From: Nitrospira sp.
Lineage (GTDB): Bacteria > Nitrospirota > Nitrospiria > Nitrospirales > Nitrospiraceae
Direction of reading: 5' to 3'
NCBI GenBank assembly: GCA_029194725.1
Contig: JARFXQ010000021.1
Span: forward strand, 1-43,810
DNA: 43,810 nt
The notes under the pieces are model-generated. The model was not told where the DNA came from, ran no database searches, and saw nothing but the letters and a program-made list of their open reading frames with translations. Positions within the stretch are counted from its first letter, which is position 1. Every line of letters starts with the position of its first letter. Below are positions 8,363 through 16,574 of the stretch, piece by piece. A program made the position numbers and the translations under genes.

Positions 8363-8743
8363 TTGAAGAAATTCAGTTCTCTCTTCAAATCAGATGCCAC
8401 TGATCAGACTCCGCCAAAACCTCGCCCACAGGACCGGCGAGTCCAACCAAGATTTACCACGCAATTTCGCAGCACTTTCTCAGGTGAGAAACAGGAAGGA
8501 CAGGGAAGAACTCTGGATGTTTCTGCCGGTGGTTGCAAAATTGAAAGCGACATGATGGTAGAGCAAGGTGCGAAGTTCGAATGCCGACTCCACATTCCAG
8601 GCCTTGATTGGCCTTTGCGGATCCAAGAGGCGACGGTCCGTTGGGTTGATGGCAAATGCTTTGGGGTTGCATTTTCGTCCATCACTCCAGAAGAGATTGA
8701 AAAGCTCAAGGCGGTACTCTCCGAACTTGACCAGGACGAGTAA
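8363..8743 (+). CDS. PilZ-domain protein (probable c-di-GMP effector)
   Basis: Starts with TTG at 8363, supported by AGGGG about 9 bases upstream and by MKKFSSLFK. The single PilZ domain has both c-di-GMP motifs: RRVQPRF (RxxxR, residues ~26-32) and DVSAGGCKIES (D/NxSxxG, ~53). The last 15 residues form an acidic helix (IEKLKAVLSELDQDE). At 126 residues it is a stand-alone PilZ protein, so it probably signals by binding a partner. Confidence 0.85.
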   Translation: MKKFSSLFKSDATDQTPPKPRPQDRRVQPRFTTQFRSTFSGEKQEGQGRTLDVSAGGCKIESDMMVEQGAKFECRLHIPGLDWPLRIQEATVRWVDGKCFGVAFSSITPEEIEKLKAVLSELDQDE

Positions 8744-8966
8744 TTCCTCCCCAATCGCTACAGCGCAGAGACACCCACTCTTTTATGATTTCTTGCTGAA
8801 AAGTGCGGCAGGGGATGTCGTCGCTCTCACTTTCCGCTGTGGGGCGATGTGTCATCCCAGGTTGTCCTGAACACGGTTGACATGGCTGCCGTAACTGTCA
8901 GAAAGTACGGAATGGTTGATGTCTAAATCCAAAATTTCTGCATGAGGATAGAGAAAGGAGTGGGGA

Positions 8967-9128
8967 GTGGAACAGAGGTATGCAATCACGGTGAAATTCT
9001 TGGTCGATGCCGATTCAGCGGAAGATGCAGAGGAGATGGTCGAAACTGCCTGTGAAAAGGCCTCGACCTCATTTCCGGAAATGAGCTACGAAGGGATTGA
9101 GGATATCGAGGAAGAAGAAGAGGAGTAG
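8967..9128 (+). CDS. 53-residue acidic protein
   Basis: GTG at 8967 follows AAGGAG by 6 bases. The product starts MEQRYAITVKFLVDADSAED, has AEEMVETACEKAS and SYEGIEDI, and ends in six Glu. The beta-alpha-like pattern followed by an acidic tail suggests a small ferredoxin-fold-like or chaperone-like protein, but I know no family. Its TAG stop shares a base with the GTG of msrA (GTAGTG), so the two genes are probably translationally coupled. Confidence 0.6.
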   Translation: MEQRYAITVKFLVDADSAEDAEEMVETACEKASTSFPEMSYEGIEDIEEEEEE

Positions 9129-9742
9129 TGGGTCTTCATCCGCTGAAAGCATCTCACCATTCGCCGACGAATTACAGCATGGGAGACGAATCTCGCTTGA
9201 TCCTACCTGAGCAGGAAGTCGCTATTCTCGCAGGCGGCTGCTTTTGGTGTCTCGAGGCGGTTTATGATCAGGTCAAGGGAGTGGAATCTGTCGAGTCAGG
9301 GTACATCGGGGGAATCCTTGACAATCCTACATACGAAGCGGTGTGTGGAGGACAGACCGGCCATGCTGAAGCCGTACGGATCACCTTTGATCATCAAAAT
9401 ATCTCCTACAAGGGACTACTAGAGATATTTTTTTCCATTCATGATCCCACGACCATCAATCGGCAAGGAAACGATCGGGGTACCCAATATCGCTCAGCAA
9501 TTTATTATTGTAGTCCAGCGCAGCAACAAACAGCTGAGGGGCTCATCCGATCGCTTACGGAAGGGAAACTGTTCGACGCTCCTATCGTGACTCAAGTTGT
9601 ACCGGCTACTCGATGGTATGAAGCAGAAGCCTACCATCAAGAGTATTTCGCGCGAAACCCTTCCCAAGGGTACTGCCAAATTGTGGTGAGTCCAAAAGTC
9701 GCCAAGTTTAAAAAGCAGTTTGTCCAACGCCTCAAAGTCTAG
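9128..9742 (+). CDS. msrA: peptide-methionine (S)-S-oxide reductase MsrA
   Basis: Reduces the S-epimer of methionine sulfoxide in oxidised proteins. The catalytic motif GGCFWCLEAVYDQ carries the nucleophilic Cys; VESGYIGG, YEAVCGGQTGHAEAV, FSIHDPTTINRQGNDRGTQYRSAIY and YHQEYFARNP are all family hallmarks. GTG 9128 overlaps the upstream stop codon; ATG 9179 (MGDESRLILP) is an alternative that leaves the whole domain intact but has no ribosome-binding site. No msrB is fused or adjacent. Confidence 0.93.
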   Translation: MGLHPLKASHHSPTNYSMGDESRLILPEQEVAILAGGCFWCLEAVYDQVKGVESVESGYIGGILDNPTYEAVCGGQTGHAEAVRITFDHQNISYKGLLEIFFSIHDPTTINRQGNDRGTQYRSAIYYCSPAQQQTAEGLIRSLTEGKLFDAPIVTQVVPATRWYEAEAYHQEYFARNPSQGYCQIVVSPKVAKFKKQFVQRLKV

Positions 9743-9754
9743 GCTGAACCTCGC

Positions 9755-10183
9755 TCACAAACTGAACCATCTCGTCAGTATCTCGTTTACCCTACCGAAA
9801 AGTGCCGGTTTCTGAAACACCTGATGGAGCTTGAGCAGTACCTCAGCATGTACGGGGCAAAAGGGCCATTCGCCGACCGGATTGCCTTGAACTTGAGCGA
9901 TGATCGAGTTATCCACTTGACCGCTTGATGAACGAAGGACGATCAGAGGATTGTTAGGATCGAGTAAACAGGCATTATCGTATTCACCTCTCCGATCTCC
10001 AGTTGCATGGTGAATCTCTACACGTTGCTCACCCGCTGAGAACAGCGTATCTCCCTCCCGTATGGGACCCGTAGGCGCCAAGGAATACAGAACCAGAGGA
10101 GCAACCAACACGATAATCGCCGCTATGGCGATGGACCAGAGAGGTGGCTCGGATCGGCTGGTTTGATCTGAAGTCGGAGACAC
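9755..10183 (-). CDS. membrane-anchored hypothetical protein
   Basis: 142 residues from GTG at 10183. A polar N-terminus (SDQTSRSEPP) precedes one transmembrane helix (WSIAIAAIIVLVAPLVLYSLA, ~16-36). The extracytoplasmic part has two cysteines (NACLLDPNNP and WPFCPVHAEVL) and no catalytic motif I recognise. It converges on msrA with only 12 bases between the stops and lies downstream of the lipoprotein gene at 10268 on the same strand. Confidence 0.55.
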   Translation of the reverse strand: MSPTSDQTSRSEPPLWSIAIAAIIVLVAPLVLYSLAPTGPIREGDTLFSAGEQRVEIHHATGDRRGEYDNACLLDPNNPLIVLRSSSGQVDNSIIAQVQGNPVGEWPFCPVHAEVLLKLHQVFQKPALFGRVNEILTRWFSL

Positions 10184-10267
10184 GTCTTTGTCATTCCCGT
10201 TTCGTGATTCTACCTTCGAAGAGAAAGAACAAGCATGATTATTGGCCTCTGTTTATCCCGGTGATTA

Positions 10268-10948
10268 TCACCTTGTCAGCTTCCCGAAGAAGACGACGAG
10301 CTCTCGCCGGTCTGGTCGGAACAGTTTGCTCAAAATGCCTTCTCGTGAGGGAGCAACAGCCGCCGCCGGTTTGAAATACAGATTCGTTTCCTGAGGGGCA
10401 ATGGGCAGCAGCGGCGTCGACCGTCCATCGAGCGTGGCCCCGATTCCAGGGTCCGACGCATAGTTGGTCGTCGAACGATAGTTGCCGAAGATGAGGTGCA
10501 GCTCATCGCCATCAATGAAGATTCCGCCGGAGGTCACTTTTTTGATGAGGGCGGACTGCTGAGCGGCTTGATAAAATGTGACGATCTCCTCGGGCATCGC
10601 CGTCCCCAGGCCTTGTGCGATTAAGGGAGCAAAGAAGCTGATTTCGGCTGCATTGAATGCTGGATGCCGCTGTGGCTCTTCGTCCTTGCTCGTAAAGGGC
10701 AAGGACGGAACAAGGCGGCGCGGGTCGTCAATGATCACACCCGATAGAACAGCCGTCATCTCATCCGCCGTAATGTTGGACGGGTGGGAATGGCCTCCGC
10801 CTACTGTATGGTCAATTTCGAGACGCACAAAACGTGTCGGATCGTCGTAGAGGGCGACGGTTGAAAATCGATTTTGACAGGAGGTAAGCCCGAGTAACAG
10901 CATGGTTCCAAAGGCGAGGACCACACCAGAGTTCTTCATTCTATCCAT
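10268..10948 (-). CDS. lipoprotein of unknown function
   Basis: 226 residues. The signal peptide MKNSGVVLAFGTMLLLGLTSC ends in the lipobox GLTS-C (MDRM at 10948 or ATG at 10939 as start). The mature protein contains TRFVRLEIDHTVGGGHSHPS, where a His cluster might bind metal, and a long middle part with NAAEISFFAPLIAQGLG. The C-terminus RELVVFFGKLTR is strand-like. The downstream neighbour on the same strand is the membrane protein at 9755, separated by 84 bases. Family not recognised. Confidence 0.65.
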   Translation of the reverse strand: MDRMKNSGVVLAFGTMLLLGLTSCQNRFSTVALYDDPTRFVRLEIDHTVGGGHSHPSNITADEMTAVLSGVIIDDPRRLVPSLPFTSKDEEPQRHPAFNAAEISFFAPLIAQGLGTAMPEEIVTFYQAAQQSALIKKVTSGGIFIDGDELHLIFGNYRSTTNYASDPGIGATLDGRSTPLLPIAPQETNLYFKPAAAVAPSREGILSKLFRPDRRELVVFFGKLTR

Positions 10949-11060
10949 CTTTAGCCTTTAGCTCCTGGGGTAGCCACCATACTGCCATTCTACATATTAC
11001 AGGGATGACGCGTTCATAGTACGGCCGCGTAAATTCTCTTACAAGTCTCTCACCTTGCTA

Positions 11061-11434
11061 TGTCAAGCCAATTTAGAAATGTCCGGTTTCTGTTCCGTCC
11101 GCCGCCGGGTGTGATTCTCGTTCCTGCCACCACCGTTGGCGCCACGGATGGTTCGGTGTGGACGTGACCGGGCGGTGAGCGTGGGGCAGGGGCTTGACCT
11201 CCGCCACCGACACAGGCCGCGCCGTGATCGAGTGAAAGTCGAGCGCTCGCTCGTGGTGCGTAAGCCGTTTCTCCAGCACCTGGCGAATCACATGGATCCG
11301 TCGCAGTTCCCGTCCCACTCATCAGTACTCTGTCCTCTCCGACCATCACGTCCGCCTTGTGAGAATGGGCAGTCTATCCATGAAGAGGACATTTCCACTG
11401 TGGTGAAACCGGACAGTATCATGTTGGGATTACA
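11061..11434 (-). mobile_element. 374-bp internally deleted derivative of the ISNCY/IS1202-type element
   Basis: Both termini equal those of the full element at 16051-18439: TGTCAAGCCAATTTAGAAATGTCC at one end and GTATCATGTTGGGATTACA at the other, with the AGAAATGTCC subterminal motif. On the minus strand it begins like the transposase gene (GTCGGAGAGGACAG, HVIRQVLEKR) and then jumps, at ~11245-11252, to the very end of the gene (FHSITARP ... NHPWRQRW). The whole catalytic part is missing. A one-base insertion also shifts the start frame. No target duplication is visible at its edges. Confidence 0.75.
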
Positions 11435-11513
11435 TCCGGAAACATTCCGCTTGACGTTTGAAATTGTAACGTGCAAGGTGCTCACCCCCTCTACAATTTT
11501 TGAAAGATGGGCA

Positions 11514-12032
11514 ATGGCTCCGGCGATCACGAGTCATGAGGTACAGCGGACATGGTCGGCGCTCATAGAAGATACTCGCACCGCCGTGCTGCTCACGATG
11601 CGAAATGGGCGGCCATTTGGATCACATGTGCCCTATGTGTTTGGATCGGACTGGACCAAAGCGTATCTGCACCTCAGCCGATTGGCGTTGCATACGCAAC
11701 ATTTGCTGGTTGATCCCGGTGTGTCGCTCTTCATCGCCGAATCGGATGGGCCTGACAAAAATCCATTGGCGTTGAGGCGGATGAATCTGCAAGGTGAGGC
11801 TGTGCTGTTGCCACCCGATGCGCCGTCGTATCGTGGGATCAAGGAACAATACTTAGCGCGGTTTCCACAATCAGCGCCGATGTTTGGCTTTGGTGATTTT
11901 GCTCTTTGGGAATTGCGGCTGAAAGACGCGCACTTTGTGCTCGGCTTCGGCCAATCCTTTGTCTCTAGTAGTGCAACTCCCTCAACGTGGGTCCATCAAA
12001 AAGTGGAACGACCCACTGCAAGCAAGGATTGA
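11514..12032 (+). CDS. HugZ/pyridoxamine-oxidase-like FMN-binding protein
   Basis: I place the start at ATG 11514 (MAPAITSHEVQRTW); the frame is open further upstream only because it runs through the IS derivative. The 172 residues fit the split-barrel flavin fold: TAVLLTMRNGRPFGSHVPYVF (first strands), LHLSRLALHTQHLL, VSLFIAE, RRMNLQGEAVLLP and a closing HFVLGFGQSF, which is typical of HugZ-like haem-utilisation proteins. The insertion 80 bases upstream probably displaced its promoter. Substrate unknown: FMN-dependent haem degradation, F420 or a general PNPOx-like role are all possible. Confidence 0.75.
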   Translation: MAPAITSHEVQRTWSALIEDTRTAVLLTMRNGRPFGSHVPYVFGSDWTKAYLHLSRLALHTQHLLVDPGVSLFIAESDGPDKNPLALRRMNLQGEAVLLPPDAPSYRGIKEQYLARFPQSAPMFGFGDFALWELRLKDAHFVLGFGQSFVSSSATPSTWVHQKVERPTASKD

Positions 12033-12142
12033 CCTTCGGAAGAGCAACGCTCGCGAGTACACAGGGCTCAACCTACCGTCAAACACCAGGCAAGAACCAC
12101 GGCAGATCTGTACCGCGCCAGCCTGTTTCAGCGAGTGAAGCG

Positions 12143-12532
12143 ATGATTTGTTTGTCGGCGTTGCCTCATCGAACGAAACAACTTGTCACCATCATGATGT
12201 GTGTGGCGGCTGTATGCTTCTCCACATCCTGTGACGGAACGAACCAGAATGCGACAACGACGGACACCTTCGAATCCCCTATGAAATCCCAGGCACCACG
12301 ATTCATCCCGGCTGAAGTGTTGGTCAAGTTCAAGGACGGGATTTCACAGGAAAGGATCGCGTCCATCCTGAAGGATAACGGGATCAAAGTCATCGCTGAA
12401 ATTCAACGCGGGCGCCTCTATCACGTCAGAATCTTAGACGATCGGTCGGTTGAATCTGCGATCAACCAACTCTCTTCATATCGGGAGGTCGAGTATGCGG
12501 AACCCAACTATCAGTACAAATCGCAGAAGTAG
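12143..12532 (+). CDS. free-standing subtilase prodomain (I9/fervidolysin-like) lipoprotein
   Basis: 129 residues from ATG 12143. The signal sequence (VTIMMCVAAVCFSTS-C) ends in a lipobox. The rest is one propeptide domain: PAEVLVKFKDGISQERI, RGRLYHVRILDD and YREVEYAEPNYQYK. This is the same fold and the same closing AEPNY motif as the N-terminal prodomain of the protease that follows, but no catalytic domain is attached. The two coding regions overlap. Known relatives act as intramolecular chaperones and inhibitors of S8 proteases; a lipid-anchored stand-alone copy could inhibit or fold the neighbour in trans (inference). Confidence 0.8.
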   Translation: MICLSALPHRTKQLVTIMMCVAAVCFSTSCDGTNQNATTTDTFESPMKSQAPRFIPAEVLVKFKDGISQERIASILKDNGIKVIAEIQRGRLYHVRILDDRSVESAINQLSSYREVEYAEPNYQYKSQK

Positions 12533-14849
12533 TGTGATGAGAATTGCGCGCTATTGCGGCGGGGCTGTCGTAGGAATAGCGACCGTCGGCATCGCATTGT
12601 CGGGACTCATGCCGGGAGATCGCTTCGTTCACGCGGAGCAGAAGCAGGCATCCGGCGGAATGGCGTTATCAGGGGGAGCACGTCACCCGGCGCGATATGT
12701 ACCAGGAGAGGTGCTCGTTAAATTCAGGGATGATGCGTCCTCGTCGGCCATCACGTCCCTGAATGCAAGTGTGAGCACCCAAGAACTCAAAGTGCTATCT
12801 GTGACTGGCAAGATGATTCACCAGTACAAACTCAAGGGTGTGTTATCGGTCGACGAAGCGGTCCAGAAGTACCGGAGTAATCCCGCGGTTGAATTTGCCG
12901 AACCAAATTATCTCTATTGGCCAAAAACGATTCCCGACGATGCCCAGTTCGGCACGTTATGGGGCCTCCATAACATCGGCCAAGTTGTGAACGGAACAGC
13001 AGGAAGGGCAGATGCCGATATCGATGCGCCGGAGGCCTGGGATATCAGCACGGGGAGCCCAAATGTGATTATCGCGGTTATCGATTCAGGCATTGCCTAC
13101 GACCACCCGGACCTGGCCCCGAACATCTGGACGAATCCTGGAGAAATCCCCGCGAATGGACTCGATGACGATGGAAACGGGCTGGTAGACGATGTACATG
13201 GATGGGATTTCTCCATGAACGACAGCGACCCGATGGACCCTGTTGCCCTTACCCCACGGCACGACGAACTCCAACCAGCTGTCAATCCCGGTCACGGTAC
13301 CCACGTTGCCGGGACGATCGCTGCGAGAGGGAACAATGCCACTGGCGTGACGGGCGTCATGTGGACCGCCAGACTGATGGCTCTGAAAGCAGGGGGAGTG
13401 GGTGGTCTACCCTCGTCGGCCATTGTCAGCGCCACCCATTATGCGGTCGCCAAAGGGGCACGTGTCATCAACGCGAGTTTTGGCGGACCTTGTAGCCTTG
13501 CTCAATACGATGCAATGAGCGCAGCAAATGCGGCAGGAGTGCTCATTGTCGCAGCGGCAGGAAATGAGCAATCGGATAACGACAACGTACCGAGCTTCCC
13601 CGCAAATTTCAGTGCTCCCTCGGTATGTGGCGAGCAACAGAAGGCTGCACTTCCGAACGTGATCGCCGTGGCCGCGACGAATCAGAATGATGAACTGGCG
13701 GGCTTTTCTAATTTCGGGTCCACCACGGTTCAGGTGGCGGCGCCAGGAGTCCGCATCAACAGCACAAGGCCAACATCCAATGTAACGAATGTGCTGCTCC
13801 ACACCTTTGATTCCGACCCGACCGGCCTCGGGTATGTCACTGGGGGAACCAATAATACCTGGGGGTTCACTAATACTGCCTCATTCAGCCCTCCGAATAG
13901 TATGACGGACAGCCCCGGAGCCGACTATCTTAACAACACCGATTCCTTCGCAATGGGGCCTCTGTTCAGTACGGCAGGACAACGGGGCTGTCGGTTTGAC
14001 GGTCGGGTGCTCCTATCGACGGAAGCAGGAGTTGATGGAATGTTGACGGAGTCATCCGGTGATAGTGGAAACAATTGGATTATAGGAGGCTGGTTCAGCG
14101 GCTCGTCGGGTGGACAATTCGCTCCATTGACCTTTGGAGATATCCCGGATGGTAAAGCCAACAGGGCGCGATTCCGATTTCGGTTCGTCACGGATGGGAG
14201 CGACGTCTCGGACGGGGTCTACTTGGACAATGTCCGTGTCGCCTGTGTCGCTGGTTCTCCTTCGGGCGCGACGGATTATCAATTTCTCCAGGGCACATCG
14301 ATGGCCACGCCACATGTGGCGGGACTCGCCGGCTTGTTGCTCTCGGTGAATCCCAATCTCACCGTATCCCAAGTCAGGAACGCAATCCTCAATACAGTGG
14401 ATCGGAAGGCCTCTTTGACTGGAAAGGTGTCGACCGGTGGGCGGATCAATGCCCATGCAGCCTTGGCCAGCATTGTGGCCAGCTTCACGGTCACGGTCAA
14501 CAAGGCGGGCGCCGGAACCGGCACGGTGACATCCAGTCCATCCGGAATCGACTGTGGAGCGACCTGCAATGGACAGTTCCCACAGGGTCGCACCGTAACC
14601 CTTGCCGCCGTACCCAATGCTGGGTCTGTCTTCGCTGGGTGGAGTGGAGATTGTAGCGGACCTAATCCCTGCTCGCTCAGCCAAAATGCAACAGTGACCG
14701 CAACCTTCAATACCGCGCCATCCCCGCAGGTTTCTGGTGAGAACGGCGGAGGCTGCACTCTCGTGCCAGGCGCAGCCGGAGATTCGTTGCTGCCTGGCAT
14801 GCTGTTCATGTCTCTCGTTGTCTTGTTGTGGAGGGGAAGTCGCCGATGA
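12495..14849 (+). CDS. secreted subtilisin-like (S8) serine protease with inserted domain and C-terminal sorting-type tail
   Basis: Start chosen at ATG 12495 because GGGAGGT lies 5 bases upstream; GTG 12534 or ATG 12537 are alternatives that give a more compact signal peptide (MRIARYCGGAVVG...). 784 residues: signal; prodomain (VPGEVLVKFRD to VEFAEPNYLY); catalytic domain with Asp197 (AVIDSG), His267 (GHGTHVAGT) and Ser602 (GTSMATPHVAG). About 150 residues between the Asn region and the Ser hold an inserted beta-sandwich (HTFDSDPTG ... GVYLDNVRVAC). After the catalytic core comes a beta-repeat module (AGTGTVTSSPSGIDCGATC ... FAGWSGDCSG). The tail GGGCTLVPG, hydrophobic helix and RGSRR resembles a protein-sorting signal. 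Confidence 0.88.
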   Translation: MRNPTISTNRRSSVMRIARYCGGAVVGIATVGIALSGLMPGDRFVHAEQKQASGGMALSGGARHPARYVPGEVLVKFRDDASSSAITSLNASVSTQELKVLSVTGKMIHQYKLKGVLSVDEAVQKYRSNPAVEFAEPNYLYWPKTIPDDAQFGTLWGLHNIGQVVNGTAGRADADIDAPEAWDISTGSPNVIIAVIDSGIAYDHPDLAPNIWTNPGEIPANGLDDDGNGLVDDVHGWDFSMNDSDPMDPVALTPRHDELQPAVNPGHGTHVAGTIAARGNNATGVTGVMWTARLMALKAGGVGGLPSSAIVSATHYAVAKGARVINASFGGPCSLAQYDAMSAANAAGVLIVAAAGNEQSDNDNVPSFPANFSAPSVCGEQQKAALPNVIAVAATNQNDELAGFSNFGSTTVQVAAPGVRINSTRPTSNVTNVLLHTFDSDPTGLGYVTGGTNNTWGFTNTASFSPPNSMTDSPGADYLNNTDSFAMGPLFSTAGQRGCRFDGRVLLSTEAGVDGMLTESSGDSGNNWIIGGWFSGSSGGQFAPLTFGDIPDGKANRARFRFRFVTDGSDVSDGVYLDNVRVACVAGSPSGATDYQFLQGTSMATPHVAGLAGLLLSVNPNLTVSQVRNAILNTVDRKASLTGKVSTGGRINAHAALASIVASFTVTVNKAGAGTGTVTSSPSGIDCGATCNGQFPQGRTVTLAAVPNAGSVFAGWSGDCSGPNPCSLSQNATVTATFNTAPSPQVSGENGGGCTLVPGAAGDSLLPGMLFMSLVVLLWRGSRR

Positions 14850-14938
14850 GGCCGAGTTTCGGAACGAGAGGAGTGCGGTCACAGATGATTATCAGGAGCC
14901 ATTTGCTCAAAAGGACTTGGAAACCTGTGACTTAAGCA

Positions 14939-15994
14939 TCACTCAGACATCGAGCTGCCTATCGATGGTAGGGTAAAGGATTCATTCAGATCGCTGAAGG
15001 ATCCGCCGGGAGTCGGTCCACCGCTGATCACATAAATCCGCCCTTGCACCACCGCCGATCCGAGACCGTGACGTGCAGTCGGCATCGGTGCCATACGCTG
15101 CCAACTATCACGCGCCGGATCATAGGCTTCATTGTCTTGGAATGTTCCCGCTGCCCCTTCGCCGCCGAATACGTAGATCCTTCCTCCGGCGACAGCAGCA
15201 GTGATGCCGCTGCGTGCAGTCGGGAGATCGGAGACTCGCGTCCAGCGGTCTGTAGCAGGATCGTACCTTTCCACGACGGCCAGATTCTGAGAATAGTCAC
15301 CGTTCACGCGTCCGCCGAGTGCATAAATCTTTCCGGCGACGGTTGCGGCAGCGAGATGATCGCGAGGGGTCGGGAGAGAAGCCCCTGTTGTCCAGGTGTT
15401 GAGGATGGGATCGTAGACTTCGACCTGCGCGTTATTGGCTTTCCGATCATAGCCGCCGATGGCATAGAGCTTTCCCTCATACTCGGTCACAGACAATGCA
15501 CCGCGTGCAGTCGGCATCGAGGCACGCTCGGTCCAACGGTCCGTAGCCGGATCATAGGCATATACCGTCGCCACTGGATTCCATACGGTGAAGCCGGATT
15601 TCCTGTACCCGCCGATGACGTATAATCGGCGATCTACCACGCCGATCCCGACATGGTGTAGACCAACCGGCATAGGCGCTTTGGAGGCCCATCGGTCGGT
15701 TGCGGGATCATAGACTTCGACCGACGGAGTGATCGCAAGATTTAGCACATTGCCCAGGCTGGGCTTTTCAAAGCCGCCGACAACGTAGATCCTCCCGTCA
15801 AGCGCCGCAGCCGCCGCCTCCGTTCGCTTCGTTGGTATCGGTGCGGCGGCATGCCATGTTCCCCGATCTGATTCGGGCTGAGCTGAATCGCTGGACCCCG
15901 GTACTGCGATCAGGAAGATCCCCAAAAGGATCGGCGTCGCAGATCTTGCAACCAGCAGGACCCACCAGACCGACAATCTCATGAGATGCGACAT
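14939..15994 (-). CDS. secreted kelch-repeat beta-propeller protein
   Basis: 351 residues. An N-terminal signal/anchor (WWVLLVARSATPILLGIFLIAV) precedes six kelch units, each with the signature GG after a YVVGG/YAIGG strand and a YDPATDRW turn: GRIYVVGGFEK, RRLYVIGGYRK, GKLYAIGGYDR, GKIYALGGRVN, GRIYVFGGEGA, GRIYVISGGPT. These close a six-bladed propeller likely used for protein or glycan binding outside the cytoplasm. Start MSHLMRL at 15994, with GAGGG just upstream; ATG 15982 is also possible. The ISNCY element lies 56 bases upstream of this start. Confidence 0.88.
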   Translation of the reverse strand: MSHLMRLSVWWVLLVARSATPILLGIFLIAVPGSSDSAQPESDRGTWHAAAPIPTKRTEAAAAALDGRIYVVGGFEKPSLGNVLNLAITPSVEVYDPATDRWASKAPMPVGLHHVGIGVVDRRLYVIGGYRKSGFTVWNPVATVYAYDPATDRWTERASMPTARGALSVTEYEGKLYAIGGYDRKANNAQVEVYDPILNTWTTGASLPTPRDHLAAATVAGKIYALGGRVNGDYSQNLAVVERYDPATDRWTRVSDLPTARSGITAAVAGGRIYVFGGEGAAGTFQDNEAYDPARDSWQRMAPMPTARHGLGSAVVQGRIYVISGGPTPGGSFSDLNESFTLPSIGSSMSE

Positions 15995-16034
15995 GCCCTC
16001 ATTCTATACTTCTTTCACGTCCTGCGGCAGGGTC

Positions 16035-16050
16035 AGCCGATACCGCCGCG
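16035..16050 (+). repeat. left target-site duplication of the ISNCY element
   Basis: AGCCGATACCGCCGCG here is repeated exactly at 18440-18455, immediately outside the element ends. One more shared T makes the duplication 16 or 17 bp, depending on where the terminus is drawn. Long duplications of this size are known for the IS1202 group. Confidence 0.85.
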
Positions 16051-16138
16051 TGTAATCCCAACATGATACTGTCCGGTTTGACCAAGATAGAAATGTCCTC
16101 TTCGTTGCTAGACTGCCCGTTCTTAAAAGGAGGACGGG

Positions 16139-16573
16139 ATGGTCGGAGAGGACAGGGTACTCATGAGTGGGAAGGAACTGCGGCGGGTCCATGTGATTCG
16201 CCAGGTGCTGGAGAAGCGGATCACGCAGCGGGCAGCCGGGACGCTGTTGGGACTAACGGATCGCCAGATTCGCCGCCTCATGCGACGGGTGCAGGCAGCG
16301 GGCGACCAAGGGTTGATCCATCGGGGACGGGGAAAGCCATCCAATCGGCGGATCGCGGAGCCGGTCAAGGCGAAGATGCTGCGGCTGTAGGAGACGCGCT
16401 ATGGGGATGTTGGACCGACGTTGGCGGCGGAGAAGTTGGGCGAGCGGCACAGCCTCTCAGTCAGCGACGAAACCCTGCGGTGTTGGCTGCGGGCGCGGGG
16501 GATTACTCATTTCGCGCGCCGCAAGCGGCCGCATCGCGCGTGGCGGGCGCGCAAGGCCCACGTGGGCGAGTGA
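16139..16573 (+). pseudogene. ISNCY transposase, N-terminal fragment
   Basis: ATG 16139 follows GGAGGACGG. The product is a helix-turn-helix domain (ELRRVHVIRQVLEKRITQRA, LLGLTDRQIRRLMRRV) and GLIHRGRGKPSNRRI, typical of ISNCY/IS1202 transposases. A TAG at 16388 interrupts it, after which the same frame continues (ETRYGDVGPTLAAEKL ... RKRPHRAWRARKAHVGE) up to the IS256 insertion. The acidic core that should follow HVGE is absent. Confidence 0.75.
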
Positions 16574-16574
16574 G

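Noticed and set aside
14052..14882. 276-codon minus-strand frame under the S8 protease gene
   Set aside because: Antisense to the protease catalytic and C-terminal domains, no ribosome-binding site, composition typical of a shadow frame.
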